From JAFGPS01 sp964570855 (GTDB lineage: Bacteria > Planctomycetota > Phycisphaerae > Sedimentisphaerales > Anaerobacaceae): a stretch of DNA of 47,394 bases. A program made the position numbers and the translations under genes. Of this stretch, positions 1 through 7,356 are shown one piece after another. The notes beneath the pieces were generated by a model. That model had not been told where the DNA came from. It saw only the letters and a program-made list of their open reading frames with translations, and ran no database searches. The stretch is taken from the NCBI GenBank assembly GCA_964570855.1, contig CAZMZR010000018.1, forward strand, positions 1 through 47,394, in the 5' to 3' direction. Position 1 is the stretch's first letter, and every line of letters starts with the position of its first letter.

Positions 1-692
1 GCTACAGCCCGGGCGGTTAATGTTTTACCTGTACCCGGCGGGCCATACATGAAGACTCCTTTAGGCGCTTCAATACCGAGTCTGTTAAAAACTTCCGGGT
101 ATTTCAGGGGCAGTTCAATCATCTCTCTTATTCTTTGAACCTGAGTGCTAAGTCCCCCAATATCTTCATAGGATATTTTGGCTTTCTCAATTTTACCTTC
201 TTTTGACTTTATTCTTATCAGGGTTGCAGAGCTGACAGATACCACACCATCCGGTATTGTTTCTTCCACTGAAAAATCACAGGTCTTAGTGCCGAAAAAT
301 CTCGCCCTTATTTTATCACCGCTCGTTAAGGGCAGACCTTCTATTAGAGAGCCGATGTATTTAGCATCTTTATCCTTTTGAAGCACCCCTCCGTTCGTCA
401 AGGGGGCAAGCGTTATTTTTTTGGCGGGTTTGCTTTCGCCTCTTTCGACTGTTATCTTTTCATCAAGACCGACTTTGGCATTCTCTCTTGTAATACCGTC
501 TATCTGAACTATTTTTTTGCCTCTATCGTCGGCATAGCAGGGCATCACCTTGGCAGCGGTCTTCCTTTTGCCCTCTATCTCTACTATCTGGCCCACATCC
601 AGACCCAAACTCTTCATATCTTCAGGATCCATCCTGGCGATAGCCCTTCCCACGTCTTTAGGCAAAGCCTCCTTTACTTTAAATTGCTTCAT
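1..692 (-). CDS. CDC48/VAT-like AAA ATPase, N-terminal part (cut by window edge)
   Basis: The reading frame starts with ATG at 692 and is still open at base 1, giving 230 complete codons. The first ~170 residues resemble the double-psi barrel and N-domain of CDC48/p97/VAT proteins (start MKQFKVKEALPKDVGRAIAR). A linker with the CDC48 signature YEDIGGL follows, then the start of the D1 AAA module with Walker A GPPGTGKT near residue 220. Family members are hexameric ATP-driven unfoldases. The gene lies 23 bp after the ArsA-like gene in the gas-vesicle operon, so it may remodel or clear gas-vesicle proteins; this is inferred from position. CDC48-like ATPases do occur in some bacterial gas-vesicle clusters as I recall. 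The D2 domain and the stop lie outside the window. Confidence 0.85.
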   Translation of the reverse strand, partial: MKQFKVKEALPKDVGRAIARMDPEDMKSLGLDVGQIVEIEGKRKTAAKVMPCYADDRGKKIVQIDGITRENAKVGLDEKITVERGESKPAKKITLAPLTNGGVLQKDKDAKYIGSLIEGLPLTSGDKIRARFFGTKTCDFSVEETIPDGVVSVSSATLIRIKSKEGKIEKAKISYEDIGGLSTQVQRIREMIELPLKYPEVFNRLGIEAPKGVFMYGPPGTGKTLTARAV

Positions 693-715
693 ACTACATG
701 GCCTTTCTTATATTT

Positions 716-1651
716 CTAATTGAATAGCTGATTCTTAAAATCCGCCAATGTTATTAGACCTTTGATTTCATGGGAACAGGCAGGAACAAGTGTTGTTCTT
801 AACCCATTAAATTTTCCTTTTATGAGTTTTATATACCTATCCTGTTCTTTTCTTTTTTCTCTACAAAACTTACAGCCGTCTGATTCCACAACGTTATTTA
901 TCAACATCTGCCTGACCTTAATGCCAAAATTACCCAAATTGCTTATCAGCCTGACAGTTTCCAGAACAGCCATATCCTCTGGGATCGTGACTGCTATGAA
1001 CTCACACCTGTTTTGGTCACGTAATAATTCCTCTATTCTTTTCACGGTTTTCTTCATAGATAAGAGAAAGTCATCACCTTTATCTGGTTCATACTTACCG
1101 GCAAATCTCTCGACCATATATCTGTACTTCCATCTCATTTTTGCCATCACCTTGACCCAGTCGTCCAACAGCTTAGGTGAACTCAGGAGTCTTAAAGCAT
1201 GACCCGTAGGTGCGGTATCAACAATGTATTTATCGAACTTTGCCTCGTCTATCAGGTCAATCATTGTCTTAAAACCCATCACTTCATCCATACCCGGGAT
1301 AGGTAAGGCAAAGACCGAATCAATATCTTCAGCATCCAGGTTGGTACCGGTTTCCACGATTTTCTTTATCTCATCTTCGTGTTCAGTTTTGAATTTTAAA
1401 AGAGCGTTTTCTGCGTTTACTTCAAGAGCACTTAGGTTTTTTACTCCTTTTATATCTCTTGGTCTGTCGTCAAGTTTCTGTTCCAGGCTATCAGCGAGTG
1501 AATGGGCCGGATCAGTCGAAAAAATCAGCGTCTTAAACTCTTCTGCCAAATGCAAACCCGCAGCACATGCACAAGTTGTCTTTCCTACGCCGCCTTTTCC
1601 GCCAAACAGGATTAACTTCAATGGAGTTTCTTTTAGCCCTTTTAATCCCAT
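716..1651 (-). CDS. ArsA/GET3-family ATPase of the gas-vesicle cluster
   Basis: This 311-residue protein has the deviant Walker A GGKGGVGKTT (residues 17-26), a switch I-like STDPAHSLADSL and a switch II-like VDTAPTGHALRLL, all typical of ArsA/GET3/TRC40 ATPases. A CxxC pair (CKFC) late in the protein matches the zinc-binding dimer motif of GET3. GET3-type members hold hydrophobic membrane segments in the cytosol. Here the likely client, by context only, is the very hydrophobic GvpA shell protein. The ATG directly follows the gvpH stop codon (TGA then ATG), implying translational coupling with the Hsp20-like chaperone. It has a single ATPase half, as in bacterial GET3-like proteins, so arsenite export is unlikely; no arsenic genes are nearby. 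Confidence 0.88.
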   Translation of the reverse strand: MGLKGLKETPLKLILFGGKGGVGKTTCACAAGLHLAEEFKTLIFSTDPAHSLADSLEQKLDDRPRDIKGVKNLSALEVNAENALLKFKTEHEDEIKKIVETGTNLDAEDIDSVFALPIPGMDEVMGFKTMIDLIDEAKFDKYIVDTAPTGHALRLLSSPKLLDDWVKVMAKMRWKYRYMVERFAGKYEPDKGDDFLLSMKKTVKRIEELLRDQNRCEFIAVTIPEDMAVLETVRLISNLGNFGIKVRQMLINNVVESDGCKFCREKRKEQDRYIKLIKGKFNGLRTTLVPACSHEIKGLITLADFKNQLFN

Positions 1652-2176
1652 TCACTTTTTCACCTTGATCTCTAAAATGCCATTATTGTAAGAGGAGACA
1701 AGCGTATCTGCCTGCACCTTTGCCGGAAGTAAAATCTCTTTGTGGTACTTCCTGTCTCCTGTTTGTGCCGAAATATCAAGAATGTCTTCTTTCAGATCTA
1801 ACTTTATATCAGCTTCGTTGACACCCGGCATTTCGGCATAAATACGAATATCTTCGTCCTCATCAAAGACATCGGTCAGAGGTTCTCTTTCTTCCTCGAC
1901 TTTAGGCCCTTCAGGAGTCTTCTTAACGTTTCCAAATGACTCAACTACAGGTTTGCCTCCAACCGCTGTTTTGACTGAGAATCCAAAAACCCCTTTCATG
2001 CCTTCCTTCAGATTGCTTAAGTCAATCTCGCCTTCTTTGTTGATTTCGCCGCCCGCTTCTTTTAACTTGGCTGCCAGGTCCACTATGTTTTCAATTCCCT
2101 TAAACAAACCTCCCAGGCCCAGGCTCCCCATGCCAAAATCAATATTCAGTCCTTCATCTTTTTTATTTTTAGCCAT
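1652..2176 (-). CDS. gvpH: Gas-vesicle protein GvpH, Hsp20/alpha-crystallin type
   Basis: The start is the ATG at 2176 because AAAGGA lies just upstream; an earlier in-frame ATG at 2194 lacks such a site. The 174-residue protein has a glycine-rich N-terminus (MGSLGLGGLFKGIENIVDL) that I recognise from gvpH products. It ends in an alpha-crystallin-like domain (about residues 95-174) with YAEMPGVNEADIKLDL and a closing NNGILEIKVKK, the expected A-x-x-x-G-V-L core. GvpH is a small heat-shock-like accessory protein that keeps gas-vesicle components soluble. It lies between the 101-residue coiled-coil gene and the ArsA-like ATPase, with no gap to the latter. Confidence 0.88.
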   Translation of the reverse strand: MAKNKKDEGLNIDFGMGSLGLGGLFKGIENIVDLAAKLKEAGGEINKEGEIDLSNLKEGMKGVFGFSVKTAVGGKPVVESFGNVKKTPEGPKVEEEREPLTDVFDEDEDIRIYAEMPGVNEADIKLDLKEDILDISAQTGDRKYHKEILLPAKVQADTLVSSYNNGILEIKVKK

Positions 2177-2242
2177 TTTTTGTTCCTTTAACATTGCCAG
2201 TTATTTACAAAATCATATACCACTGGATAATAATCAATACGA

Positions 2243-2548
2243 TCAATAATTTACTGTTAGCGTTTTATGCGGCTTTTGAGGTGTATTTTCACTGTCCCTG
2301 TTTTTTTGTTGCTCATACGCCTGTTTCTGTAGTTTCTCGATTTGGTTATTGACGCCGGATAGATTATTCTTGACCGTGTTTCTTCTTTTGTTCAGGGCAG
2401 CAAGCTCTTTTTCCAATCTGCTCTTTTCCATCCCGAGCACGTATAAGTCCAGGTGAGTCGGCCTTTTGATTTTGGGAATAGATGTTGCACCGATGGAACG
2501 CACGCTCTTTATATCACTTAGAGTCGGTAATTGTTGTATCGTTATCAT
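2243..2548 (-). CDS. Small coiled-coil protein in gas-vesicle operon
   Basis: The product has 101 residues and starts at an ATG with a clear GGAGGT site 7 bp upstream. The first 35 residues are not helical heptads and contain a proline-rich segment (PKIKRPTHLDL). Residues ~38-80 are strongly charged and predicted coiled coil (SRLEKELAALNKRRNTVKN and following). I do not recognise a named family, although comparable short coiled-coil proteins occur in gas-vesicle clusters. It is 16 bp downstream of gvpN and 66 bp upstream of gvpH, so it is probably a structural or assembly accessory. The function is unknown. Confidence 0.75.
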   Translation of the reverse strand: MITIQQLPTLSDIKSVRSIGATSIPKIKRPTHLDLYVLGMEKSRLEKELAALNKRRNTVKNNLSGVNNQIEKLQKQAYEQQKNRDSENTPQKPHKTLTVNY

Positions 2549-2564
2549 TTAATTGACCTCCGTT

Positions 2565-3599
2565 CTATACTTCAATCAGACTTTTTTCTTTCTGTTTGTT
2601 TTCCTGCTCAATTATGTTCTGGCTATCGGTTTTGGTAAAATCATCTTCACCGGTCTTGTCGATAGAATTAGCTGTTTCGCCTATACCAAGCTCTTTTATT
2701 ACAAGCTCTCGTACAATTTGTTTAACTTTGTCCTGATTTGTTTTTGAACCGACCCGGCTTGTCTCTGACGCCAGAATATCCTGGCACATCTGCATAAACA
2801 TGTTATTTGCCTTATAAGGTGTTAATTTTCGGACCTTAAGTGTCTTTGCAATCATAATGCAACCTCGAATGGTAGGTGCAAATTCACATTTGCCCGATTC
2901 TCTCAAGCCTCGCACAATATTGACTATCGTTTGAACATGAGGTTTAGATAGTTTGGATTTGGCTTCTGTTACAGCTACTTCAGTTTCATAATCAAAGTAG
3001 TCCAAGTCCATTGCTATCATTCTGTCTCTTAAAGCGTCCTGGCTTCTGTGAACGCCGGCATACTCTTCGGGATTTGATGTAAAAATGGCGGTAAAGTTAG
3101 GATGAACTTTTAAATAAGGTTCCTCGCCATCTCTCGCTACAGGCAGATCCATCATCTTTTCCTGCAAGATAGACAGCAAGATATTGTTTGCCTCAGGCCG
3201 CGAACGTGTAAACTCGTCGTAAACAAGTGTAAAACCGTACTTACAAGCGACAGTCAGACGATTATCCACCCATCGTTTGACCATGTCCTCTTCAGTTTTC
3301 AAAACTCTCGAAATGAAGCGATCCACCACCTTCCTGACTCTATAACCATGCTCACCGCCTACAAGGTCAGAAGTAGTGAACTCCTCATCTCCATGAATCA
3401 TTACCACTGGTCTGCCGAGCTTACTTGCCAGGTGCATAGCCAGTGTCGTTTTGCCGGTGCCGGACGGTCCCCTTAAATGAACTGGAAAACCGGCTTCAAT
3501 GTAATAAAGGGCTCTGCCGGTAAGGTCCTTTACGTAGCTTGTTTCAACAAAGTCCGGCAGAGCACTTGGCTCCAATACTGTTGTCATCTCATCAATCAT
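2565..3599 (-). CDS. gvpN: Gas-vesicle protein GvpN, MoxR-like AAA+ ATPase
   Basis: The start is placed at 3599 (MIDEMTTVLEPS), overlapping the upstream zinc-finger gene by 8 bp, because AAAGGGG lies 9 bp upstream; a longer form from 3665 would extend further into that gene. The 344-residue product has Walker A GPSGTGKTT (44-52), a Walker B-like FTLVYDEFTRSRPEANN, sensor-like TSNPEEYAG, and the GvpN-typical HGDEEFTTSDLVGG. GvpN is required for gas vesicles to widen and mature, probably through ATP-driven remodelling. The last ~60 residues are a charged tail (many K/E/D) that I do not recall from standard GvpN and may be lineage specific. Confidence 0.95.
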   Translation of the reverse strand: MIDEMTTVLEPSALPDFVETSYVKDLTGRALYYIEAGFPVHLRGPSGTGKTTLAMHLASKLGRPVVMIHGDEEFTTSDLVGGEHGYRVRKVVDRFISRVLKTEEDMVKRWVDNRLTVACKYGFTLVYDEFTRSRPEANNILLSILQEKMMDLPVARDGEEPYLKVHPNFTAIFTSNPEEYAGVHRSQDALRDRMIAMDLDYFDYETEVAVTEAKSKLSKPHVQTIVNIVRGLRESGKCEFAPTIRGCIMIAKTLKVRKLTPYKANNMFMQMCQDILASETSRVGSKTNQDKVKQIVRELVIKELGIGETANSIDKTGEDDFTKTDSQNIIEQENKQKEKSLIEV

Positions 3600-3957
3600 T
3601 TTGACAGACCCCTTTACATAGATTTCTCTTAACTGCTGTTTTCCTGACAAAACCTTTGCCGCCACAGTTGCTGCAGGGAAGGTTTTCGCTTACTTTGTGG
3701 CCTTTGCCTTTGCACTTAGGACATTGTTCGCTGCTGCTTTTATTATGCGTAACACTACCTTTGCCTTCGCAAACGGTGCAGCTTATTCGTGTATGCGGGT
3801 GAACGCCTGTGCCTTTACAGAATGCACATTCAACCGGAGGGTCTTCTATATGGACTCTACCGGTACCACTACAAACCTGACAGAGGGCAAGCTCACTCAA
3901 TAGATTGAAAGGATCTTGACCTGTCCCTTTACAAAAAGCACATGTTATCCAGCTCAT
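3592..3957 (-). CDS. DnaJ-like zinc-finger protein with six CxxCxGxG motifs
   Basis: The 121-residue product is almost entirely cysteine motifs of the DnaJ central-domain type. Six are visible: CAFCKGTG, CQVCSGTG, CAFCKGTG, CTVCEGKG, CPKCKGKG and CSNCGGKG. DnaJ itself has four such motifs binding two zincs, so six would allow three sites. There is no J domain (no HPD) and no C-terminal substrate-binding domain. In DnaJ this region helps bind and oxidise or hold unfolded clients. Position directly before gvpN, with an 8-bp overlap, suggests a holdase or assembly factor for gas-vesicle proteins. That role is inferred. Confidence 0.85.
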   Translation of the reverse strand: MSWITCAFCKGTGQDPFNLLSELALCQVCSGTGRVHIEDPPVECAFCKGTGVHPHTRISCTVCEGKGSVTHNKSSSEQCPKCKGKGHKVSENLPCSNCGGKGFVRKTAVKRNLCKGVCQND

Positions 3958-4016
3958 AACCTAACCCATCCTTGATTTATCGTTTCCTAAGCAGCTTAAC
4001 TTTTCAGTGGCTTTTT

Positions 4017-4697
4017 CTAAGAGCGCCTTTTCTTTAATTCTTCAAGATACTTTGCCACGATATCTTTGCCGCCTAATCCAAAGGCAATTGCCAAAGCAAG
4101 GCAAACACCGCCAAGGATAATATTGAAGGTGGCAGTTACCAAAAGAGACGCAATGCCAAGCTGTTCCAGCGAAATAGTTACTGCGAAAATAATAATTGCC
4201 CACCGGCTTACACCAGCAAACATCTCCGGTTTGGGCAAATTGGCATTGCCGGCAGCCGTGCGAACTATTCCTGACACAAAACTGGCCAGAAACATAGCAA
4301 CCACCAGAACAAGCAAGGCTGCTATGACCTTCGGGACATAAGCAAATAAGCTTGTAAGAACATCGGAAGCTTTAGGCAGCCCCAGAGCATCAACAGCCAT
4401 CACGAGCACCATAATCACAATCAGCCAATAAACCAGACTGCTTATCACCTCTCCGGCGGAAATTTCCAAATTGCCCTTCTTTAGAATTTCTGATATACCC
4501 GCCTTATCCGCCAGCGCATCGAAGCGGATTAACTTAAGCAACCAGTCAACTATCCGTTTGATTGCCTTGGCCACAAACCAGCCTACTATCAGGATTATCA
4601 ATGCCCCAAGCAGGACAGGAAGATAGGCCATCATCTTGGTTAACATTTGTGTTACCGGTTCAACAATAAGATTTTTCCATTCAATTACAGCTAACAT
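4017..4697 (-). CDS. Membrane protein with MscS-like conserved TM-helix repeats
   Basis: The start at 4697 (MLAVIEWKN) is chosen because GGAGGT lies 8 bp upstream. The protein has 226 residues and about four hydrophobic segments: ~25-45, ~90-110, ~125-145 and ~165-205. Between them lie the phrases VAKAIKRIVDWLLKL and FGLGGKDIVAKYLEEL, typical of the TM_helix family found N-terminal to MscS-type channels. The large MscS beta/C-terminal domain is absent, so this is a TM-helix-only protein of the CmpX-like kind. It sits inside the gas-vesicle operon between a GvpC-like gene and the zinc-finger gene. A role in turgor or pressure sensing is attractive but inferred. Confidence 0.8.
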   Translation of the reverse strand: MLAVIEWKNLIVEPVTQMLTKMMAYLPVLLGALIILIVGWFVAKAIKRIVDWLLKLIRFDALADKAGISEILKKGNLEISAGEVISSLVYWLIVIMVLVMAVDALGLPKASDVLTSLFAYVPKVIAALLVLVVAMFLASFVSGIVRTAAGNANLPKPEMFAGVSRWAIIIFAVTISLEQLGIASLLVTATFNIILGGVCLALAIAFGLGGKDIVAKYLEELKKRRS

Positions 4698-4792
4698 TTT
4701 TAGTACCTCCATGTTAAATTATTAACATTAAACGCTTGTCTTTTTACTTCTCACAACAATAGTCCTGCATCACGCGTAATTTTTTCCGCTTT

Positions 4793-5509
4793 TTAGACGC
4801 CGGCTGCAACTTTTCGCCTGCTGCTTTTACTCTTTGTTGAGGTCTTCTTTTTGCTTTGGACCTTGTGTGTCGCCTGCTTAACTGTTGATGTCTTCTTTTT
4901 GCCCTGTGCCTTGCGTGTTGCCTGCTTAACTGTCTTTACCTTCTCGCCGGCGTCAATCTGGGGCATCATAAAGCCGGCTTTTCTTGCCCTCGTCAGAGCT
5001 GCTGACATATTTTTCCAGGCCTTCTTTGCCTGAGCCATACCAGCACCGAATTCGCCAACGAGCTTATCAGCATCACTGAGGATTCCTTCAACCTCCGCAT
5101 GTATATCCTTTATTTCCCTGGTGAGCTTGGCCTTCATTTCCTTGGACATGTGGTTGTGGTCCTTCTGGAAACTATCCAGCATGGAGCCGACGTTACTAAC
5201 AAGATCGTTGACAAAATCTGTCAAATTCTTTGCCTGTTCCTTGCTTATCTGCATTTTTTCCTTATGGAACTGCTGGACCATGTTTCGGGCACTTTTTAGC
5301 ATGCCTTGCACATCCTTTGATAAACCATTTACAAAACCAGCCAGATCCTTGGACTGTTGCGCAGCCATTTTCTTTCTATCCATAGAAAACCTCTTGAGGG
5401 TTTTGTGCGTATCTGCCACTAAACCACCCACCGCCTTTAGTCGAACATCATTGGAAATAATGATGTTCTCCGTCAGCTTTTTCATGTCTTCAGCTATTGC
5501 CATTACCAT
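4793..5509 (-). CDS. GvpC-like repeat protein with lysine-rich tail
   Basis: The 238-residue product starts at an ATG with AAAGGAG upstream. Residues ~20-165 are amphipathic helix with loose repeats of 34-40 residues: KDLAGFVNGLSKDVQGML, KNLTDFVNDLVSNVGSML and KLTREIKDIHAEVEGIL. This is reminiscent of the 33-residue repeats of GvpC, which strengthens the outside of the vesicle. The C-terminal ~50 residues are very basic and contain two tandem 16-residue copies (TVKQATRKAQGKKKTS and TVKQATHKVQSKKKTS), encoded by a 48-bp tandem DNA repeat. The tail looks histone H1-like. It is one of three related genes following gvpA. The GvpC assignment rests on position and repeat style. Confidence 0.72.
   Translation of the reverse strand: MVMAIAEDMKKLTENIIISNDVRLKAVGGLVADTHKTLKRFSMDRKKMAAQQSKDLAGFVNGLSKDVQGMLKSARNMVQQFHKEKMQISKEQAKNLTDFVNDLVSNVGSMLDSFQKDHNHMSKEMKAKLTREIKDIHAEVEGILSDADKLVGEFGAGMAQAKKAWKNMSAALTRARKAGFMMPQIDAGEKVKTVKQATRKAQGKKKTSTVKQATHKVQSKKKTSTKSKSSRRKVAAGV
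4836..4931 (-). repeat. 48-bp tandem duplication inside GvpC-like gene
   Basis: Two adjacent 48-bp units (4836-4883 and 4884-4931) differ at only a few bases. They encode two 16-residue lysine/threonine-rich blocks in the C-terminal tail. The length is a multiple of three, so copy-number change would keep the frame. Confidence 0.9.
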
Positions 5510-5559
5510 TTAAGTTCTCCTTTCAAAAACATTTTTGGGTTTTTGCTTCCTGCATTACT

Positions 5560-6258
5560 TTATACCTTTAGATCCATTGGAAATTTTGACTTTTTATTAT
5601 GACTCGTAACCGATTTTATATCCGAGCAGTTAAACAGTTTTTCCAAATAATTATCACCGCTGTCTTGGATTCGGGTTGGAGAATCATGGTTGGTGTTTTG
5701 GGTTGATTTTCCCAAAAGTCCGTAAGATTTTTTGTTATTTGTCAGAAAAATCTTTTGCACTCGAAAAAGCTTTGTAAAACTGCCGGCAATATTTTGGGCA
5801 GAGCTAATAATACAATTAGTTAACGTATTTTTGGTTTCATCTAAAGTTTTGTCAAACTCCTTTAGCCTTTGTTTAACAATGACTTCAAGTTCCTTTATTT
5901 CCTTATCAATCTTTTCTTCAAAAGTATCTTTGGCCTGAAAGCGATTGAGCAATGAATATACATGTTTGGTTAAAGTCTTAGCAAAGATTGCAAACTCAGC
6001 CAAAGCTTTCACCTGACTATCAGTCATCTGCTCCCGCTTTCTTTTTTTGCGCTCTTTGAGAAAATAAAACCTCGTTAGCATATTATTCAAATCCTTGGTC
6101 AAATCCTTTAAGAAATTCTCTACTCTTTGTGCCTGCTCATTAGCCTTTCTTTCTTTTTCCGATTGTTCCAAAGCCTTCTGGGTATTAGCCACTAACACTC
6201 TCAAGGCTTCCGCCTGCATATCATAAGAATTTATAATATTTTTTATAATACCCCACAT
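5560..6258 (-). CDS. GvpC-like coiled-coil protein, second copy
   Basis: ATG at 6258 is used; the frame extends two codons further to a TTG. The 232-residue product is helical for residues ~1-165 with patterned segments (NFLKDLTKDLNNMLTRF, EFAIFAKTLTKHVYSLLNRF, RLKEFDKTLDETKNTL) like those in the neighbouring genes. The N-terminus (NIINSYDMQAEALRVLVANTQKAL) aligns with the other two copies. The last ~60 residues are polar and probably disordered. It starts 20 bp after the preceding GvpC-like gene ends. It is probably an outer-surface gas-vesicle protein or a minor structural variant. The sequence has diverged strongly, so the assignment is mainly contextual. Confidence 0.65.
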   Translation of the reverse strand: MWGIIKNIINSYDMQAEALRVLVANTQKALEQSEKERKANEQAQRVENFLKDLTKDLNNMLTRFYFLKERKKRKREQMTDSQVKALAEFAIFAKTLTKHVYSLLNRFQAKDTFEEKIDKEIKELEVIVKQRLKEFDKTLDETKNTLTNCIISSAQNIAGSFTKLFRVQKIFLTNNKKSYGLLGKSTQNTNHDSPTRIQDSGDNYLEKLFNCSDIKSVTSHNKKSKFPMDLKV

Positions 6259-6277
6259 GATCAACTGTTATCTGTAT

Positions 6278-7033
6278 TCACGCCTTCTGCAGCTCAACAA
6301 GACGATCTTGTTCCGTTTCTGTGCGTTTGGCCTTGAATGCATCGAGCATATTTTTAACATCCTGACGTCTTTGCCGTTGACAGGCTATGCGTTCCTTTCG
6401 CTGTCTCTTGAACTCAACAAGCATTGCCTTAAAATGTCTTATTCTCAGTTCCTCTCCCCTGGCTAAAAGGTCTTTAAGCATTTTTGATGTTTGTTGCTGT
6501 CCTTGCTGAAACTCTTTCAGCTTCGAAGTAACCTCGATTTTGCTTTCATCCTGCTTGGAGAGGATTCCTTTAATCAGTTTTTGCAGTTCTTTGACCTTTT
6601 CGGCCTGTCCTTCGGTAAGAGCATCTTTGAAGTTTCTCAAACCTTCCCGTAGTTGCTGTACCAGTTTTGTCTGTTCGTTAAGATATTTATGAGATAATTG
6701 CCTGACTTCCTGTTCACTTTCGTCTAAATGCGATGAGATAACGCCCATCATCCGGTCAAAATCCTTCTTTCGCAGAGATCCGTTTTGGGCAAGGTTTTCT
6801 CTCAACTGGCTATTGATTTTTTCCCGTTCGGCCCTTGTACTGAGAAGAGATTCCTGAAAATCCTGAAAGATATGACCGGTCGTATCGAAAAATACTTCAA
6901 TACTTTGGATTCTGGCTTCGTATGAAGATATGATACTATCAAGAACGTTTTCTTTTTCAGTAGCTAAAGTCATTGTTTTGATTTTCCTCTTTGTATGATT
7001 CCCTGTGCGAAGAGGTTTTTCTTGGCGGGACAT
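6278..7033 (-). CDS. GvpC-like coiled-coil protein, first copy after gvpA
   Basis: The 251-residue product starts at an ATG with GGAGGGAG upstream; an alternative start at 6973 (MTLATEKEN) would align better with the other two copies. It is almost entirely charged helix with GvpC-like phrases: LRENLAQNGSLRKKDFDRMM, LREGLRNFKDAL and LRIRHFKAMLVEFKRQRKER. The usual position of gvpC, directly behind gvpA, supports an outer-wall protein that stiffens the vesicle. The gene is separated from gvpA by a stem-loop region. The first 20 residues of the long form are basic and may not be translated. Confidence 0.72.
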   Translation of the reverse strand: MSRQEKPLRTGNHTKRKIKTMTLATEKENVLDSIISSYEARIQSIEVFFDTTGHIFQDFQESLLSTRAEREKINSQLRENLAQNGSLRKKDFDRMMGVISSHLDESEQEVRQLSHKYLNEQTKLVQQLREGLRNFKDALTEGQAEKVKELQKLIKGILSKQDESKIEVTSKLKEFQQGQQQTSKMLKDLLARGEELRIRHFKAMLVEFKRQRKERIACQRQRRQDVKNMLDAFKAKRTETEQDRLVELQKA

Positions 7034-7057
7034 GCTTTTTGCTCCCTCCGTAGCAGT

Positions 7058-7106
7058 GCATAAGGATGACTCGGCAAGAACCCTCTTTAGTTACCTATCC
7101 TTATGC
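7058..7106 (-). promoter_or_regulatory. Stem-loop overlapping the gvpA stop codon
   Basis: A perfect 10-bp inverted repeat, GCATAAGGAT (7058-7067) and ATCCTTATGC (7097-7106), encloses a 29-base loop. The arm nearer gvpA contains its last Ala codon and the TAA stop. No U-run follows, so it is not a standard terminator. It could protect the 3' end of an abundant gvpA mRNA or limit read-through into the GvpC-like genes. Confidence 0.6.
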
Positions 7107-7307
7107 AGCGGTTGCTGTCAAACCGATAGCCTCGGCATACTTCAGATAGGTCTCGACTGAGGCAGCTACGACTCTGGCTTCGATGGCAAGCAGTTCAATA
7201 CCTACCAAAGAGACTCTCACCCAGGCATCAACTACGATACCCTTGTCCAGTATCCTGTCAATGACTTCCACCAGACTGTTTGAACCAATTGTTTTTTCTA
7301 CTGCCAT
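7101..7307 (-). CDS. gvpA: Major gas-vesicle shell protein GvpA
   Basis: The 68-residue product begins MAVEKTIGSNSLVEVIDRIL and continues DKGIVVDAWVRVSLVGIELL and then AIEARVVAASVETYLKYAEAIG, an unmistakable GvpA. The start at 7307 has a strong AAAGGAG 8 bp upstream; the frame extends further upstream but without conservation. GvpA polymerises into the ribbed, gas-permeable and water-repelling wall of the vesicle. It is the first gene of a minus-strand operon holding GvpC-like, GvpN and GvpH genes. The other usual gvp genes (F/L, G, J, K) are not in the window and probably lie past the left edge. Confidence 0.98.
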   Translation of the reverse strand: MAVEKTIGSNSLVEVIDRILDKGIVVDAWVRVSLVGIELLAIEARVVAASVETYLKYAEAIGLTATAA

Positions 7308-7322
7308 GTTAGTTCTCCTTTC

Positions 7323-7340
7323 GTTTCCCTTAGAGGAAAC
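7323..7340 (-). promoter_or_regulatory. Small hairpin just before the gvpA ribosome-binding site
   Basis: GTTTCC (7323-7328) pairs with GGAAAC (7335-7340) around a 6-base loop. On the mRNA it ends a few bases before the AAAGGAG of gvpA. It could stabilise the 5' end or tune initiation. Confidence 0.45.
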
Positions 7341-7356
7341 TGTAAAAAATAGAAAC

